From positions 18,798,975 through 18,862,974 of the forward strand of contig CM054183.1 in NCBI GenBank assembly GCA_028829895.1: DNA of 64,000 nt. Direction: 5' to 3'. Positions 39,763-51,850 of the stretch are shown piece by piece. Positions within the stretch are counted from its first letter, which is position 1. The number at the start of each line of letters is the position of its first letter. Source of the DNA: Sinotaia quadrata. Its lineage: Eukaryota; Mollusca; Gastropoda; Architaenioglossa; Viviparidae. The position numbers and the translations under genes were made by a program. Below the pieces are notes generated by a model. The model was not told the origin of the DNA. It was given only the letters and a program-made list of their open reading frames with translations, and searched no databases.

Positions 39763-40674
39763 ATTATGCCTTTCCCAATTAGTGCCATTTTATTTCATTG
39801 CATAAGTGAACACTTTCTATTTGCAGTGTGCTATGCTGCAAGACATGCAGTATTGAATTGTAACAGACCCGATCTAAAAAACTGTAGTCTGTATACATCT
39901 GTTTATCCATCAAACGAATGCGCCAAAATCCTGATACAGGCCCACGTGAAGGAGGTGATTTATTTCTCAGACAAGTATGCGTCACAACCTCAGAACACAG
40001 CTGCAAAGAAAATGTTTGATAAAGCTAAAATTACCCCTAGGTATGTAAAATTTTGTGATACCCCAAAAGGGCGTTTAAAGTGGCAACACGATGTGCACAT
40101 TGCTGCAATTCATTTTTTAATTCATTATTCAAATTAAAGAATGCATTTAGCACATTGCTCGAACAACATATGTGCTTTAAAGATATGTCTTGTGGTCTAA
40201 TTTAATTTTGAAAATTTCATATCAAGGAATATTTAAGTAATTACATTGATATTCATAATTTTACTCATGTTTTTATTTTCTCAAGTGTTTCTGCAAAAAT
40301 GTTTATTAATTCAGCTAATAAATATCTTTGGAAATTATAAGTAGTATGTGGTTTGTGAACAGCTTAAATCTTTCTGCTGGTTTAAAATTTCTTCATAGTC
40401 TATAATTGCTTATTGCTAAACAGTTTCAATGCTCCAGTATAATATAATAATCTTCGTGATTGTAGTAGTAGTGATAGTAGCGGTAGAGTACAAGCAAAAT
40501 TACTATTATCATTGTTGTTGTTGTTCTTGATTATTCAGAAAATACAGCAGCCCAAGGACGAAGATTAACATCAAATTTCAAAATTGTGTTGATCTAAACG
40601 AGAAAGGAGAACGTGGCAACGGGTCCGCTAAGTACGACTTGTTTCATCATTTCCAATTGAAATTTGAATGGTGA
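34615..40674 (+). CDS. dCMP deaminase-like protein A (catalytic residues lost)
   Basis: Five exons: 34615-34703, 35383-35494, 38196-38328, 39827-40040 and 40539-40674 (TGA). Phases are 2, 0, 1, 2, all GT..AG, giving 227 aa. Family landmarks in order are [25 protein letters not shown] N-terminus (~48-67), [18 protein letters not shown] (68-85), NGCEEMPW and ECAKILIQA (142-150), ending in RKY..PRTKI as in deoxycytidylate deaminases. The active-site signature is changed: the family (C/V)HAE is CYAA at 113-116, and PCxxC is PSNEC at 139-143. This removes the zinc His, the catalytic Glu and one zinc Cys. The family enzyme makes dUMP from dCMP as a hexamer. This copy is predicted inactive, perhaps a regulatory partner. 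The N-terminal ~45 residues are Ser/Thr/Gly-rich and longer than usual. An upstream noncoding exon is likely, since a 'ttttag' acceptor at ~34573 precedes the ATG. If intron 4 were kept, the frame would end at 40137. Confidence 0.88.
35005..35113. repeat. (CT)n(CA)n microsatellite
   Basis: TCTG, CT and CA runs in intron 1 of gene A. Confidence 0.96.
35500..38190. other. Intron 2 of gene A, no gene seen
   Basis: At 36000-36240 there is a less AT-rich, CGACnA-repeat stretch (gaccgaccaaagacgacaaa and variants) followed by ~500 bp of A-rich sequence. It may be part of a mobile element but shows no diagnostic ends. Confidence 0.5.
38678..38762. repeat. (GT)n microsatellite
   Basis: About 40 GT units in intron 3 of gene A. 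Confidence 0.98.
39705..39760. repeat. (AAT)n(GA)n microsatellite
   Basis: An AATAAT run passing into a GA run, ending about 65 bp before the exon at 39827. Confidence 0.95.
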
Positions 40675-40934
40675 CAGTGCTGATATAATTAATCTATAGT
40701 TACTAATTTTTGTAAGTTTTTTTTAATGAATAAGGAAAATGGATGAAAACAAATGCAGTATATAAAACATAATCGCAATGAGAAAAACACAACGTAAAAC
40801 AGACAAAAAGTTATGATAAACCTAAAGCACAAAGAACAAGACGAAAACGCCTACAGGAAATCATAAAATATAGACTTTGCAAAGCAAAGAAAAAATATTC
40901 ACAATACAAACAAAGCACACAAACGACGAAATAT

Positions 40935-41070
40935 TATTATGAGAAAGAGCAACATTTTGTATCAAAGAACTTAAAGTTATAATGAGAAAGAGCAACATAA
41001 AGTTATAAATAGAAAGAGCAACATTTGTAACAAAGAACTTAAAGTTTATAATGAGAAAGACGCCAAAACA
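40935..41070. repeat. Short imperfect tandem repeat
   Basis: 'aatgagaaagagcaacat' and 'caaagaacttaaagtt' recur three times between genes A and B. Confidence 0.7.
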
Positions 41071-41447
41071 TTCACGCTAAAATAAATAGAATGATAAAAC
41101 AGAACTCGCAATAACAATAAAAGAACGTAATGAGAAAGACAAGACGCAACGAAACAGAATCACCTGGTAAGAAATATTCAGAAAAGTACAACCATAACGT
41201 TTTATAAGTTTTCATTTACGGCATCACTAATGTATATTTCCATACTGTAATCAAAAATATTAATAGATATCGAGAGGAGAATAGAGGTAAAATGAAGATA
41301 TTCATGTGTATTTTAATTTTAAATAAATTATCTTGAAGTGATTTAGAAAATCCCTGACAAAACTTTAAAGGTTAATTATAAATACTTAGATACATAGCGC
41401 TTTACTGTAGTGAACATTCTGAAAATGAACCGTCACTAACACGCAAT

Positions 41448-41452
41448 ACACA

Positions 41453-41535
<83 letters not shown>
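41448..41535. repeat. (CA)n(CT)n microsatellite
   Basis: A CA run followed by a CT run, about 190 bp upstream of the first visible exon of gene B. Confidence 0.97.
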
Positions 41536-41536
<1 letters not shown>

Positions 41537-41723
41537 CGCTAGCATCCCCTAAAGAAAATGTGCACTTTTTCCATATTCTATCTCTGTCAAATTTTATATC
41601 AGATTTCTTCGTTTTCTTTTAAAATTTCACATTTTCATTCAACATAACACCCTTTCATCCTTGTAACAATAATTACATTAAAAAAAAACTTCTAGAAAAA
41701 GATTAATTTCTATTTGTTTCTAG

Positions 41724-41817
41724 AAAACCTAGACTACAGCTTGACTGGGGTTCGGATAAATTTTTTATGGCAATGGCGTTTCTCACCGCTCAGCGCAGCA
41801 AAGATCCTAAGACACAG

Positions 41818-41869
<52 letters not shown>

Positions 41870-44800
41870 TCTCTCTCAGCAGACTTTAATTAGGTAGGAA
41901 TAGGTAAGTTTTTAAAAGTTAAAATTCTATCAGCTAATAAGTAGAGATGGTGTAACAGAGTACAAATTACAATTCTTATAAAGTTATCTTATATAATATT
42001 GAATCCAAAAGTGACAGATATTAATGATGGGAAGAAACATGTATACATACAAAACTGGACATGACAGACATGTAGAAACAATAAGCAAGAGAAGATGAGA
42101 TAAATAACAGAATGAGACAACAGGCATAATGGCTCTCGCTCTGTTTGCTTAGAAATACACGTACATGCCTAGACTCTTGTGGTCGCCTAGGAAATAATAA
42201 TTAAGTGTTAATTTCTACTTTATCGGACGATATTGACCCGTTCAGCTTTATTGAATTAAAACTTTAAAGGAAATTTTATATATCTAGTAATCAATTAAAC
42301 ACACATTTCTGACCTGTTATTTATACAATATGCAAAACAATAACAGAAACGTGCTTGGTGTAAATTCATCGACAATAAATATTTCATTGATTTCGCTCGT
42401 ACTATTAATTTTCAAACCCGTGTGCACGGTGATATAACAAGGTGAAAATAATTTTAGAGATTACTTAATTGAATATTACGCGTATCTAACAAAACATAAA
42501 AATAAGATGGATGGTTAGATTGTTTATTAGATGAATGTGTGGATAAAAAGAAAATAACTTAGTTTATTGAACATCAGAATCACTGTTTAAAGAAAGTTGC
42601 TGTTATGTGTATTTGGTTTGCTTGTAAAATTACTGACAGCTAGGTTACAACAGGCTGAGAACAGGAATGCAGAAAGTGGTCAAAGTGACATGAAAGTGGA
42701 GCATGTAAAAGGTTACGATCATCATAATCAAGTCACCACCATCTGAAATTCATTAGAAAGCAAATTACATTGGGACTGAGTGAATGCTGTATGTTTTTCA
42801 GGAAAACAAATCAGAAAGAGCTTATTTTTTCAGCAAATATGTTGACAGGAAGAAACGAAAAGCATAAATTATATTTTGCTCTTTGACTATTTCTGTTCAA
42901 AGACATTATCGTTAAAATTCGCTAGCCGGTCCCCCCCCCATCCCAACTTAGTTTGGTCACTAATGCTTGTCTGCAAAGGTCTTTTAAATTGTAAGTTTAT
43001 GGTACCACATTGTTATTAAAGTTTGAAGAGGTGAATGGAGTTGGACTGTCAATATTATTACATGAGAAGATACATTTTCTTCCTTGGTTCTAATTAACAT
43101 CGTGTTATTGGGTGTGCAGGTGGGAGCGTGTATCGTCAACGAAGACAACCAAATAGTGAGCGTGGGTTACAACAGCATGCCTGTTGGCTGTGATGATAGC
43201 GACATGCCTTGGCTTGCTGATTCGAACATGGTTGATAGCAAACGTGCATATGGTTAGTTCATCTAGTGAATTAAATGGTTTTTTGTGGCAGAATAAATTT
43301 GCCTATACCTTTTTCAAGCTTAATTTCTATTTAAATTGTTAAATTGTCAGAGTGACCCGACCTTGGGCACTCCTTATGATGCTATTTTTGTAAATGTCAG
43401 AGTTGGAAGTAAGCAACCCGAGTTGAGAATATGCTAGAAATTGCTGATGTAATGCAAACTAATTCAACTGGGTGAGTAGTTTTTATTATCCAATGTTTAT
43501 GATTTTACAAGAATGAGACCAGCCAATCGGCTGAGATCCAAAAGTTTACCAGCTGTAGAGAAATCTATTTTGTGATCACTTGAATTTGGTGTGGCAAAGA
43601 AGTCCGGTCTTGAAAGACAGACATTAGCTTAATGGTGAGTTAAATGACTGTTTGAGTAAGAATGGACTTAGAAATATTTCATGCATTTTTGTAATTGATG
43701 TGTTATACTTGTGTTTTATGTAGAGATGTGTTATGTGAGTAGACTATTATTTCTACATATGTTTGAAGTAAATTTCTCACATATAGTATGCTAAACACTT
43801 GACATTGTATTGATATGCTGTATTTATTATGTTGTGTGCGTTGTATAGGGTTAATAGATATTGTTGCAGAAACTGTAAGTTGAGAATGGAGTGTAAAGAT
43901 AAATCGAGTTAAAAAGTGATAAATAAGAAAGCTTAGTGTTTGTTCCCTGATTATATTTTTACAGAGACAAGTAGCCTTTATGAGTATGATTTGAAACTCC
44001 GGTTCATTGATTGTAAACTGCTATGACCGACCGAAGTAGAGGCAGAAAACAATGTGTGTAAGTGTAAAGGAATACACTACACTCCTTTGTATGGTGGCAA
44101 AGTATGCTGACTACATACGGGATGTACTAGAAATTACTTCACTGTTGTGCTTGAACAAACTGATTTGACAGAATAAAGTCCAGGATGACTTGAGAGAACA
44201 AGCGGCGAATCTGCTTTCAACATGAGGGGTGAAACATGTAGAAACTGAACTGGACTATAATTTGTGACACTGTTGCAAAAATACATGAAAGACTATTGAG
44301 AATGTGCCTAATTCCGGTTATGTAAAAACTGTAATTGCTTATCTCTAATAACTCCAATTTTATTCTCTGATAAGAATCTATCCTGTGATTTGCATTGACA
44401 CTAATGCTGAATTGTATTTAGGATATAAGACTGTGAAATATAGAAATTATTCGAACATGGTTTTGTGGAAATATTGATGTCAGGTAATCTTTTTTCATTA
44501 TATTTGTCAAATGTATATTTGATTGTTGATTTAATACATTTATTGACCTTCTTACGCGTATTGATACCTTTATGCTGAAGAAGAAAGTAGGTGGATGGGG
44601 GTTCGCTAAATATAGATTAAAAACTGATTTTTTTCTCCTATAGTAAGAAGTTTCGACCAACGGAATATGTTTTGTCTTTCATGCTGCAGAAGAGAGAAAA
44701 CGTTTACAGCGAGCGCATATCTGCCAAGTGAGAGAGGCGAGTGGTGTCTGCTGAAGAATTATTAATAACATAAATTAAGATTCTCATAATTTGTAATTAT

Positions 44801-47800
44801 AAGAATTAGTTATGAATGATTAATTAATTAATAATAATCACAATCATTAACTAGGTAGCGTTGGCGTCACACGTTTCGTACTATATAAAGATGAACTGTA
44901 TTGTTTTGTGAATAGGGCGTATTTAAAGATTTCTCTTTTCTTAAAAATTGTTACTTTTCTTCCTGATTCTTTCCAGATGGAAAGATTTCACTTTTCACAT
45001 TTCTTTGCAGTTTACGAAATTATCGATCATATTATATAGCTCCAATGACTCCAGATTGTTTTTGTCATCCAGGCACAGCGGTAACTAATTTCCAATACTA
45101 TCAGTCCGATAGAAACGTTTTGTGTCGGTAAATGGTTTGCATTCTAGTTCAGCTACTCTGTCATGTTGTTCCAAACAGGGATCCGTTCATAGACCAATTC
45201 TTTCATTATTTAGACAATTCCACCCGTCACAAGTCACCATCTTGTATATCACCAGTAGTACGCTTATGAAGTTCAACTGAACACATGACGTTGGGAAAAT
45301 GAAACTGTTTATGATGCATAGTTTTGTATACATGTAATGAATTATGCTGCCGTTATAAATGAATGATGAGAAATCTGAAAAAATGCTTGTCGCTCCTTAT
45401 TTCTATCAGATTAAGATAGGCATTTCGCATGTCATTCGTGTCTCTCTGGTCTACTACTGTGTAGTGTGAAAGGTATAAAACACTGAAGGTAAGATATTTT
45501 CCAGAATTCCAAGGATGAATAATGTCACTCCTTTCCTTCGCAGGTAGTAACAAATTGCACTCAAGACTTTTTTCTTTTTGCAATGCTGCATTCTCTGTTT
45601 CATCCCTAAATAAATTGTCTGATCTCATTCATATGTGCATACTTCGAGACGGTTGTGGTCGTCGTCACACACACGTATTTTGAACATTCCGAAAGCAAAG
45701 TATAAATTCTATGGTTTTTCACTCTCATTTACAAGTAGGGTGTATCTATTTAGACTTGGCTACTGTTCGAGATGCAGAGGGACAATAGAGGTCTCTCAAG
45801 GTATGATATACACTGTCTAATGTCATTGTTAGTTCCAATGGGTAATTGTAAATTAATTTTATTATATTTCCTTCTGAAAATACTGTAATTTTAATTGTCA
45901 TCTTGAATGTAGATTCATTGTGCTTTGTTAGATTATGTTCATTTTCCTTAGAAGCTAATAAATATAATTAAAAGTTTCACACAAATTTCTGGTTACGATA
46001 TACAAATAGCTAAGCATGAATAGAACATCCCATTTTAATAATTTCCATCAAATAAATAGCAACAGTTCAGCAACATTATTTCATCAGTTCTCAAAATTTC
46101 ACTCATCCTAATAATTCCTTACATTTTGTAAAACTGTTTGGCAAAGACGCATCAAGAAACAACAAAGATGAACTTGATAATTAACATGAGGTCAACATCA
46201 AATTCGCTCACACAACGAATAACGATAGTATTCGACTTTTTTAGGCGAACATATGAAAACAGTCACCATGACAACTAACAAAGTACAAAAGTTGTATAAA
46301 AAATCAAAAAATCAAAAAAACAAAAAAACAACAACATATTTCTCAATTTCCCACACTTTAACATCAACATCAGCCCTTAAGTAGCAAAATATACAGCCTC
46401 ATAAACAAAAGCAAAAACAAAACAACCAACAACTTTTCATGAGGTGTAGTTAACTAGTGTATATATTGGGTCAATATTTTCATTTCCAATGCTAAATCAT
46501 ATATCATGCGGAACCAGGGATATCATACACATAAGAAATTACCAGGCATACTATTACTTAATTATTTATATCAACGACTACAAAATATGTATTCTATTGA
46601 GAGAGAAAATAACAAATACAACCCAATTTTTAAAAAAAATAACATTTATACATTTGAATGTTTTACATATAGTATATGTTCAAAAGGTACCAATTAACTG
46701 AATACATTGCTTATATAAAATAATTACCGATTCACACACACGTAAATGATTATTTTAATTGTTTTGTGAATATCTCTGTTCTACAGAGTGCTACGATATT
46801 CTACAATGTATTTAGATTTCATCTATCACTTAAAAAGACTTATGTAACCTTAATTTATATTTTATTTGAATATTTACATTTCTCTAGAGAATAGTCCTTT
46901 TTAATCTCTTTAACTCTGTTTACTAGATGAGGGTTAAATCAAAATGTTAATACTCTTATTTACTCATCTTCTAGGGACAATTTATTATGGAATGATCAAA
47001 ACGACGAACGATTTTTTAAATTCATTTTGTTCTTACTTAAAATTATTTACCAAGAGAATATTTATTAATTACAAGGAACTCTTTAAATTTTAATCAAAAC
47101 AATCGGCACAAGATATTAATTATTGCCTAATTCGGCTCTATCACTGCTTTCTCGGTTATTTTGACGTAATAGTCGGCTGCTATACTTTGCGCAGCGTCTA
47201 AGTCAGCGTCTTTTGCAGTTTTGTTAAGATTTTCGCTAAGGCGGAGCCTAATGATTTAGAGTAATTTAGTTAATTTCCAAGCTCTGTTGGTCTTCCATTT
47301 TTTCGACAATAGCAAAACATAGGCTTAGATAATATCTTCGATGATTGAGCAGGCACTTTAGCGGCTGAGAAAAAACATCGGCTATTACAGATTTCATTGT
47401 AGGTGTGGTTGTGTAAATGTTCAAACATATTCATATATATATATATATAATTATGATATGTACTTCCAAAGATTTCTAAATAATATTGCCCTAGCTTAGT
47501 ACAAAAGAATACTTACAAATACTGTTAAAAATATGATTTATAATATTCACTAACGCCTCATTCAGGGCAGTTACTCCAAAACCCAATTAATTTATTTCTA
47601 CAGTTTGCCATGCCGAACTGAATGCTGTTATGAACAGAAATTGTGCCAGTCTGAAGGGCTGTCGTATCTACGTAACACTGTATCCTTGTAACGAGTGTGC
47701 CAAGATTCTGATACAGTCTGGAATCAAGGAAATTGTCTACTTCAACGACAAAAAAGAGAATGGTACAGCTCCTATTCCGTATCAAGCTTCCGCACGAATG

Positions 47801-48140
47801 TTTCGTGCAGTTAGCAAAGGGAAGGAACGAATTATTATCAGGTACTAATACTGATACTACTGAGATGATGTCGAAGACAATGGTAGTGATAACGATAATG
47901 ACACTGATGACGATGATTAAGTTGATAATGACATTCATAATTAAAACATTGTTTTGTCGACTACGCTGGTGGTGGTGCTGGTGGTGTAGGTGAAGAGAAG
48001 GCGAAAAATTGATAGCTGAATTCAATAAAGTCTAAATACTTAGAGGTAGAAAATTACATTAAATTATTGTTTCAAAAGAAGTCTGCTAGTTGTCAACAAA
48101 AAACAGATCGGTAATAAAGATTGACTGATAAAAGTATCTC

Positions 48141-48180
<40 letters not shown>

Positions 48181-48515
48181 GAATTATTTTCTAATGTCAG
48201 GAAAAGAAATAAGACTGTAACGCTGTTAAAATCCACTTGTCTCACTGTAAGTTGATATTCTCAATGCAAATTATATCGTTATAAATCAACTAATGATTGT
48301 GATGATAATAAATTATATCATTTTCGTCATTATTATATTTTACTATTTTTATTATATTAACTATACGCATTTTTGAAGTAGAGCAATATTTTACAAAATA
48401 CAATAGTACATGTATGTTAATATTTATTTATCTTTTATTTTGTTTAAGGAAACACGACCCTGATCGAGAAGAGTTGCCACTTGGTGAAATTAATTTCGAC
48501 GACTTTGATGCATAA
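41724..48515 (+). CDS. dCMP deaminase B, catalytic motifs intact (first exon not found)
   Basis: Exons: 41724-41817, 43120-43252, 47604-47841 and 48449-48515 (TAA), with phases matching gene A. The visible part reads about 177 aa. It has DKFFMAMAFLTAQRSKDPKTQ-like sequence, [18 protein letters not shown], then VCHAELNAVMN and [17 protein letters not shown]. The zinc His, catalytic Glu and both zinc Cys (HAE, PCxxC) are present, so deamination of dCMP to dUMP for thymidylate synthesis is likely. Exon 4 is 24 nt longer than in A and C. The last exon ends in an acidic FDDFDA tail. The first visible exon needs an upstream coding exon ending in phase 2. None is evident in 40.7-41.7 kb, although the exon at 34615-34703 has the right phase. 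R1 copy 43283-44862 sits in an intron. Confidence 0.88.
41820..41878. repeat. (CT)n microsatellite abutting a splice donor
   Basis: The CT run begins three bases after the exon end at 41817 (donor gtactctct). Confidence 0.97.
43283..44862 (+). repeat. R1 repeat, near full-length
   Basis: The clearest R1 copy, ~1.58 kb. It starts 'tgtggcagaataaatttgcc' and ends 'aatcattaactaggtagcg'. It has no long open frame and no obvious terminal inverted repeat. It lies inside an intron of gene B, 30 bp after the exon ending at 43252. Confidence 0.82.
44870..47600. other. Intron of gene B, no gene seen
   Basis: AT-rich, with oligo-A stretches around 46300-46420. The minus frame 45628-45353 has no recognisable domain. 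Confidence 0.5.
48143..48178. repeat. (GATA)n microsatellite
   Basis: Nine GATA units in the last intron of gene B. Confidence 0.95.
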
Positions 48516-48963
48516 GAAGAAACAAGAGAAGTGTCTGGCTAAAGCGATTTCCTAGATTTACATTAATTAATAACTTATCAAAAACTAACTCTTAATAATC
48601 TCGTCGTTTTGAAAATTGAAAGTGAATTGCTTCAACCAGAGTTGTATAATTGTACCAATTCACAGCTTGAGTAGTTCTTTTCCATTTTATCTGTTCTTTA
48701 TTATTCAGTTATTAATATTTATGATAGAAATATATAATTTACTTTCCAATTTGCGAATTTAATTTAAAAGAAACGTATATTTCTGGCAAGACAATGGTAG
48801 AATTACTCACAACATTGCAAACAGATAAACTCTTATCATATGCAGTAAGTTCCATAGCAGATGTTTGTGTGTGTTAAACTATGTATCAGAACTATGAAGG
48901 GCTAATGTCATAGGTATCTTGTCTATAAAGGCAATATAGCATATCAGCGCTCTGCTAGAAAAC

Positions 48964-48965
<2 letters not shown>

Positions 48966-49021
<56 letters not shown>
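48966..49021. repeat. (TA)n microsatellite
   Basis: About 28 TA units between the convergent 3' ends of genes B and C. Confidence 0.97.
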
Positions 49022-49025
<4 letters not shown>

Positions 49026-49200
49026 ATCAGTTTATAAATTGACGCAAATGTACAAATGTAAGCACTTAAAGTCGTATTGCTCCTTGTAAGTGGTGAATTT
49101 AATCCAGTAATAATACAATTTCAGAATTTCAATATCTAAAATAAAATATAGATTAGAATAATAAGTAGACAGGTGTACTTCAATAATGGTTGAAAAAAAC

Positions 49201-51850
49201 TTACTTTTCATTACTTACACTGACTGGCTGGGACAAGGGTTCTTTATCAACCTTGTTGGAAAACTCTATTGTAATCTTGGTTCGCAATGCTCGACTGTTG
49301 TACTTTCTGAATGATACAAATTAAATAACACATTTCATTTTTATCACTAAACAACTTTATTTAGATGTCATTTTGAAAGCATTTAGTCTTAAAATCTCTA
49401 TGCTTTTGCAAGATTCCCAAGTGCTACAAGATTGAAAGTCACAATATTGCACAGTACTGGAAAGTCATCAGAGAACTAGGCTTGTTGGTATGTTGTGCAA
49501 ATGAATGTTGTAGACTACATTATAATCTTGTGATGTACAAATGAGTGTTATTTATAGAACCTGATTTTAATAGTGCGCTTATAGTTCATAAGACTTGAAT
49601 TTTATTTTATCAAAGAATATGTTTCAAGAGTAAGAAGACTGCATCTATATATAGATAGATTGAAGTGTGAGATTAATTTTGCACACATTTCGATAGTAGA
49701 ATTCCCTCCCTCCAGGCCTCTCACCCTTTCTTCCTCTACACATGCATAGAAATACACACACAACAAATACTATTCATGTGAAAATGTAAGACCTAACATT
49801 TGAAAAAAATATATCAAAATGCAAAATTTTTTTACAGAAGTGAAAATATATTTAATTATTTTGTTTGTTTGTGTACAGTCCTCGATTTATCTTTTCGAAA
49901 GTTGTGATTGGTTAGTTAGTACAAGTGTACCTGAATTTAACATGGGCTCTTCTGAACATGTGCTTGGAAGCTTTGGTTTCTTCCCTGTCGGCATACTTGT
50001 CCGAGAAATAAACCACTTCCGTTATTTGGGCCTGGACCAGAATTTTGGCGCACTCGTAGGATGGAAACAGTGACGTGTACAGGATGCAGTTCTTCAGATT
50101 GGCACGACTACAGTTCAGCACCGCATGCCTGGCGGCATAGCAGACTGTTTGGAGTGGTCGCAGAATGTACATTGAAATAGAAAGCGTTTTTAAAATAGTG
50201 ACCTTTTATATACAAGCTGTTCTTTAACTATGTATACTAATGACATCTTTGTTCCATAGTTGATAAAAATAATATACCCACACATAAATTAGTATTTAAG
50301 TGTCCAACATACACACAAACACACACACATATGTACACACAAAAATATGCACATTTGAAGGGATTTACATAATGCGAATGAATGCTTTGGTTATGCCATC
50401 ACTAAAACAGTAGCATGTGTAATAAAATGTTAAATTTACATACGTATATGCATGTGTGGGCCTGTGAGTGAGTGCTTAGAGCATGAAATATAGAATATAT
50501 AAACAAATTTGAGTAACTATCGATATATTTCTGTCATTGCATGTATGAAACAATGTCCATAAGAGAATAACAGACATCTACACCCGCTTAAGATACCTGA
50601 TCGTAATAGAGAAATAGGCCAAATATAGATGGAGTAGGATTTAAAAATTATTCAGACATTGAGAGAAATAAGTGGTTGTGTGAGAAGCAGCTAGTTATGG
50701 TATATTGGCATTTTTGTTATATACGTTCTTTAATTAGAATTTAATCCTCCCACCAAACCACACACATCATATTTAGTCAGCAAACACTTCAGTAGAGTTT
50801 ACTTTTATTTGGCTGTGTTTATGAGAAGACTGTTTTGTCTTAAGTTCATCCAAGCAATTGGACTGAGATCAGATGTTTCTAATTCTAATAACTCGTGGTC
50901 AGCAAAGAAATCCTCCAGTTGTCTCTTAAAATACTTCTCTCTACCAAAACATTTTAAAGTAAATTATTCTAAAAGCTCGTGCTACACTCACTCTTAAAAG
51001 GATAAATTTTAGCAGCTTGAAGCAAACAATAGAGTCAAGCGAAGGAGAAAAATTACTGATATAAATCATGGTTTTGAAAACGTCTGGAATTGGTAACATT
51101 TTTCCTTATGTTAACGGCCTTCAGTGTGTCTGATATAACATTTACCTTAGTGTGATCTGAGTAAAGATGGTTTCCATGCCAATTATGTAACAATTCCTGA
51201 CAGGTGGGTCAATAAATTCGGTCATAGAGCAGTCACTCCTTCAGGCTTTCCCTTTCAGAAGTGGTACCAAAACACATTAAATGCATCCAAGGCGAATATT
51301 TTGGACTTATTTTTAATACTGTTTTAAAATCTACTAAGATTTGTTTCCATGTCATGTTAGAGAACTCCGAGACTATTACCATTAGATCTTGTCTCTCCTC
51401 GCCATTATTTTTGTGATTGGAGAGAGATCTATCAATATTTTCTTGATGATCGGTCTTATCTGTTTTCATTGTTATATATTTATTATTCATAATTCTGGGA
51501 TGCGATCACTAAAGTTATATGTCTGTCTCATGTTTCTTTTCTTTAATTATATCCAGAGATCAAAACCTATTTTCAACTAAAAATGAATATAGAGTATAAA
51601 GAAATGAGAACCTTGGCAGTTGTTTGAACACTATACAAATAATCTTTAGGTGAAACATTTTAAGACTGAATTGTGGAAAACTATTATTCTACGAAGAAAA
51701 ATCTAAACACTGACCGTAGTGGTATTTGTATTGAAATGGATCATCTGTCTCACTTCTGCGACACCACGGCAAGTCTGCACATCCTCTGGGCATGCTGTTG
51801 TAACCTATACCCACAATCTTGTTGTCGGGGTCAACAATGCACGCTCCCAC
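49201..51850 (-). CDS. dCMP deaminase-like protein C (catalytic residues lost, 5' exons not found)
   Basis: Minus-strand exons: 51850-51715, 50144-49931 and 49306-49201 (stop TAA at 49203-49201). Phases 1 and 2 are identical to gene A, and exon sizes are nearly so (136, 214 and 106 nt). The first visible exon reads [18 protein letters not shown]…[10 protein letters not shown]. The next has [12 protein letters not shown] and [13 protein letters not shown]. The last begins RKY…TKITIEF. As in gene A, HAE is YAA and PCxxC is PSxxC, so the protein is predicted inactive. About 65% of residues in the 214-nt exon match gene A. No exon corresponding to EYFMAVAF…DP..Q was found on the minus strand to the right, so the gene is either 5'-truncated or has distant exons. 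It converges on gene B with 685 bp between stops. Confidence 0.82.
50175..51710. other. Intron of gene C, no gene seen
   Basis: The minus frame 51490-51233 (85 aa) is the only moderately long frame. It has no recognised motif. Confidence 0.5.

Noticed and set aside
39779..40006. 75-aa minus-strand frame
   Set aside because: Antisense shadow of exon 4 of deaminase A.
39827..40040. Sequencing error as the cause of the missing HAE motif
   Set aside because: Gene C carries the same replacements with different synonymous codons, and three separate positions are altered. Independent errors cannot explain this.
47558..48025. 155-aa minus-strand frame
   Set aside because: Antisense shadow of the catalytic exon of deaminase B, which is explained by the plus-strand gene with proper splice sites.
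51233..51490. 85-aa minus-strand frame as a missing exon of gene C
   Set aside because: It lies between exons of gene C, has no resemblance to the deaminase N-terminus, and has no suitable splice context.
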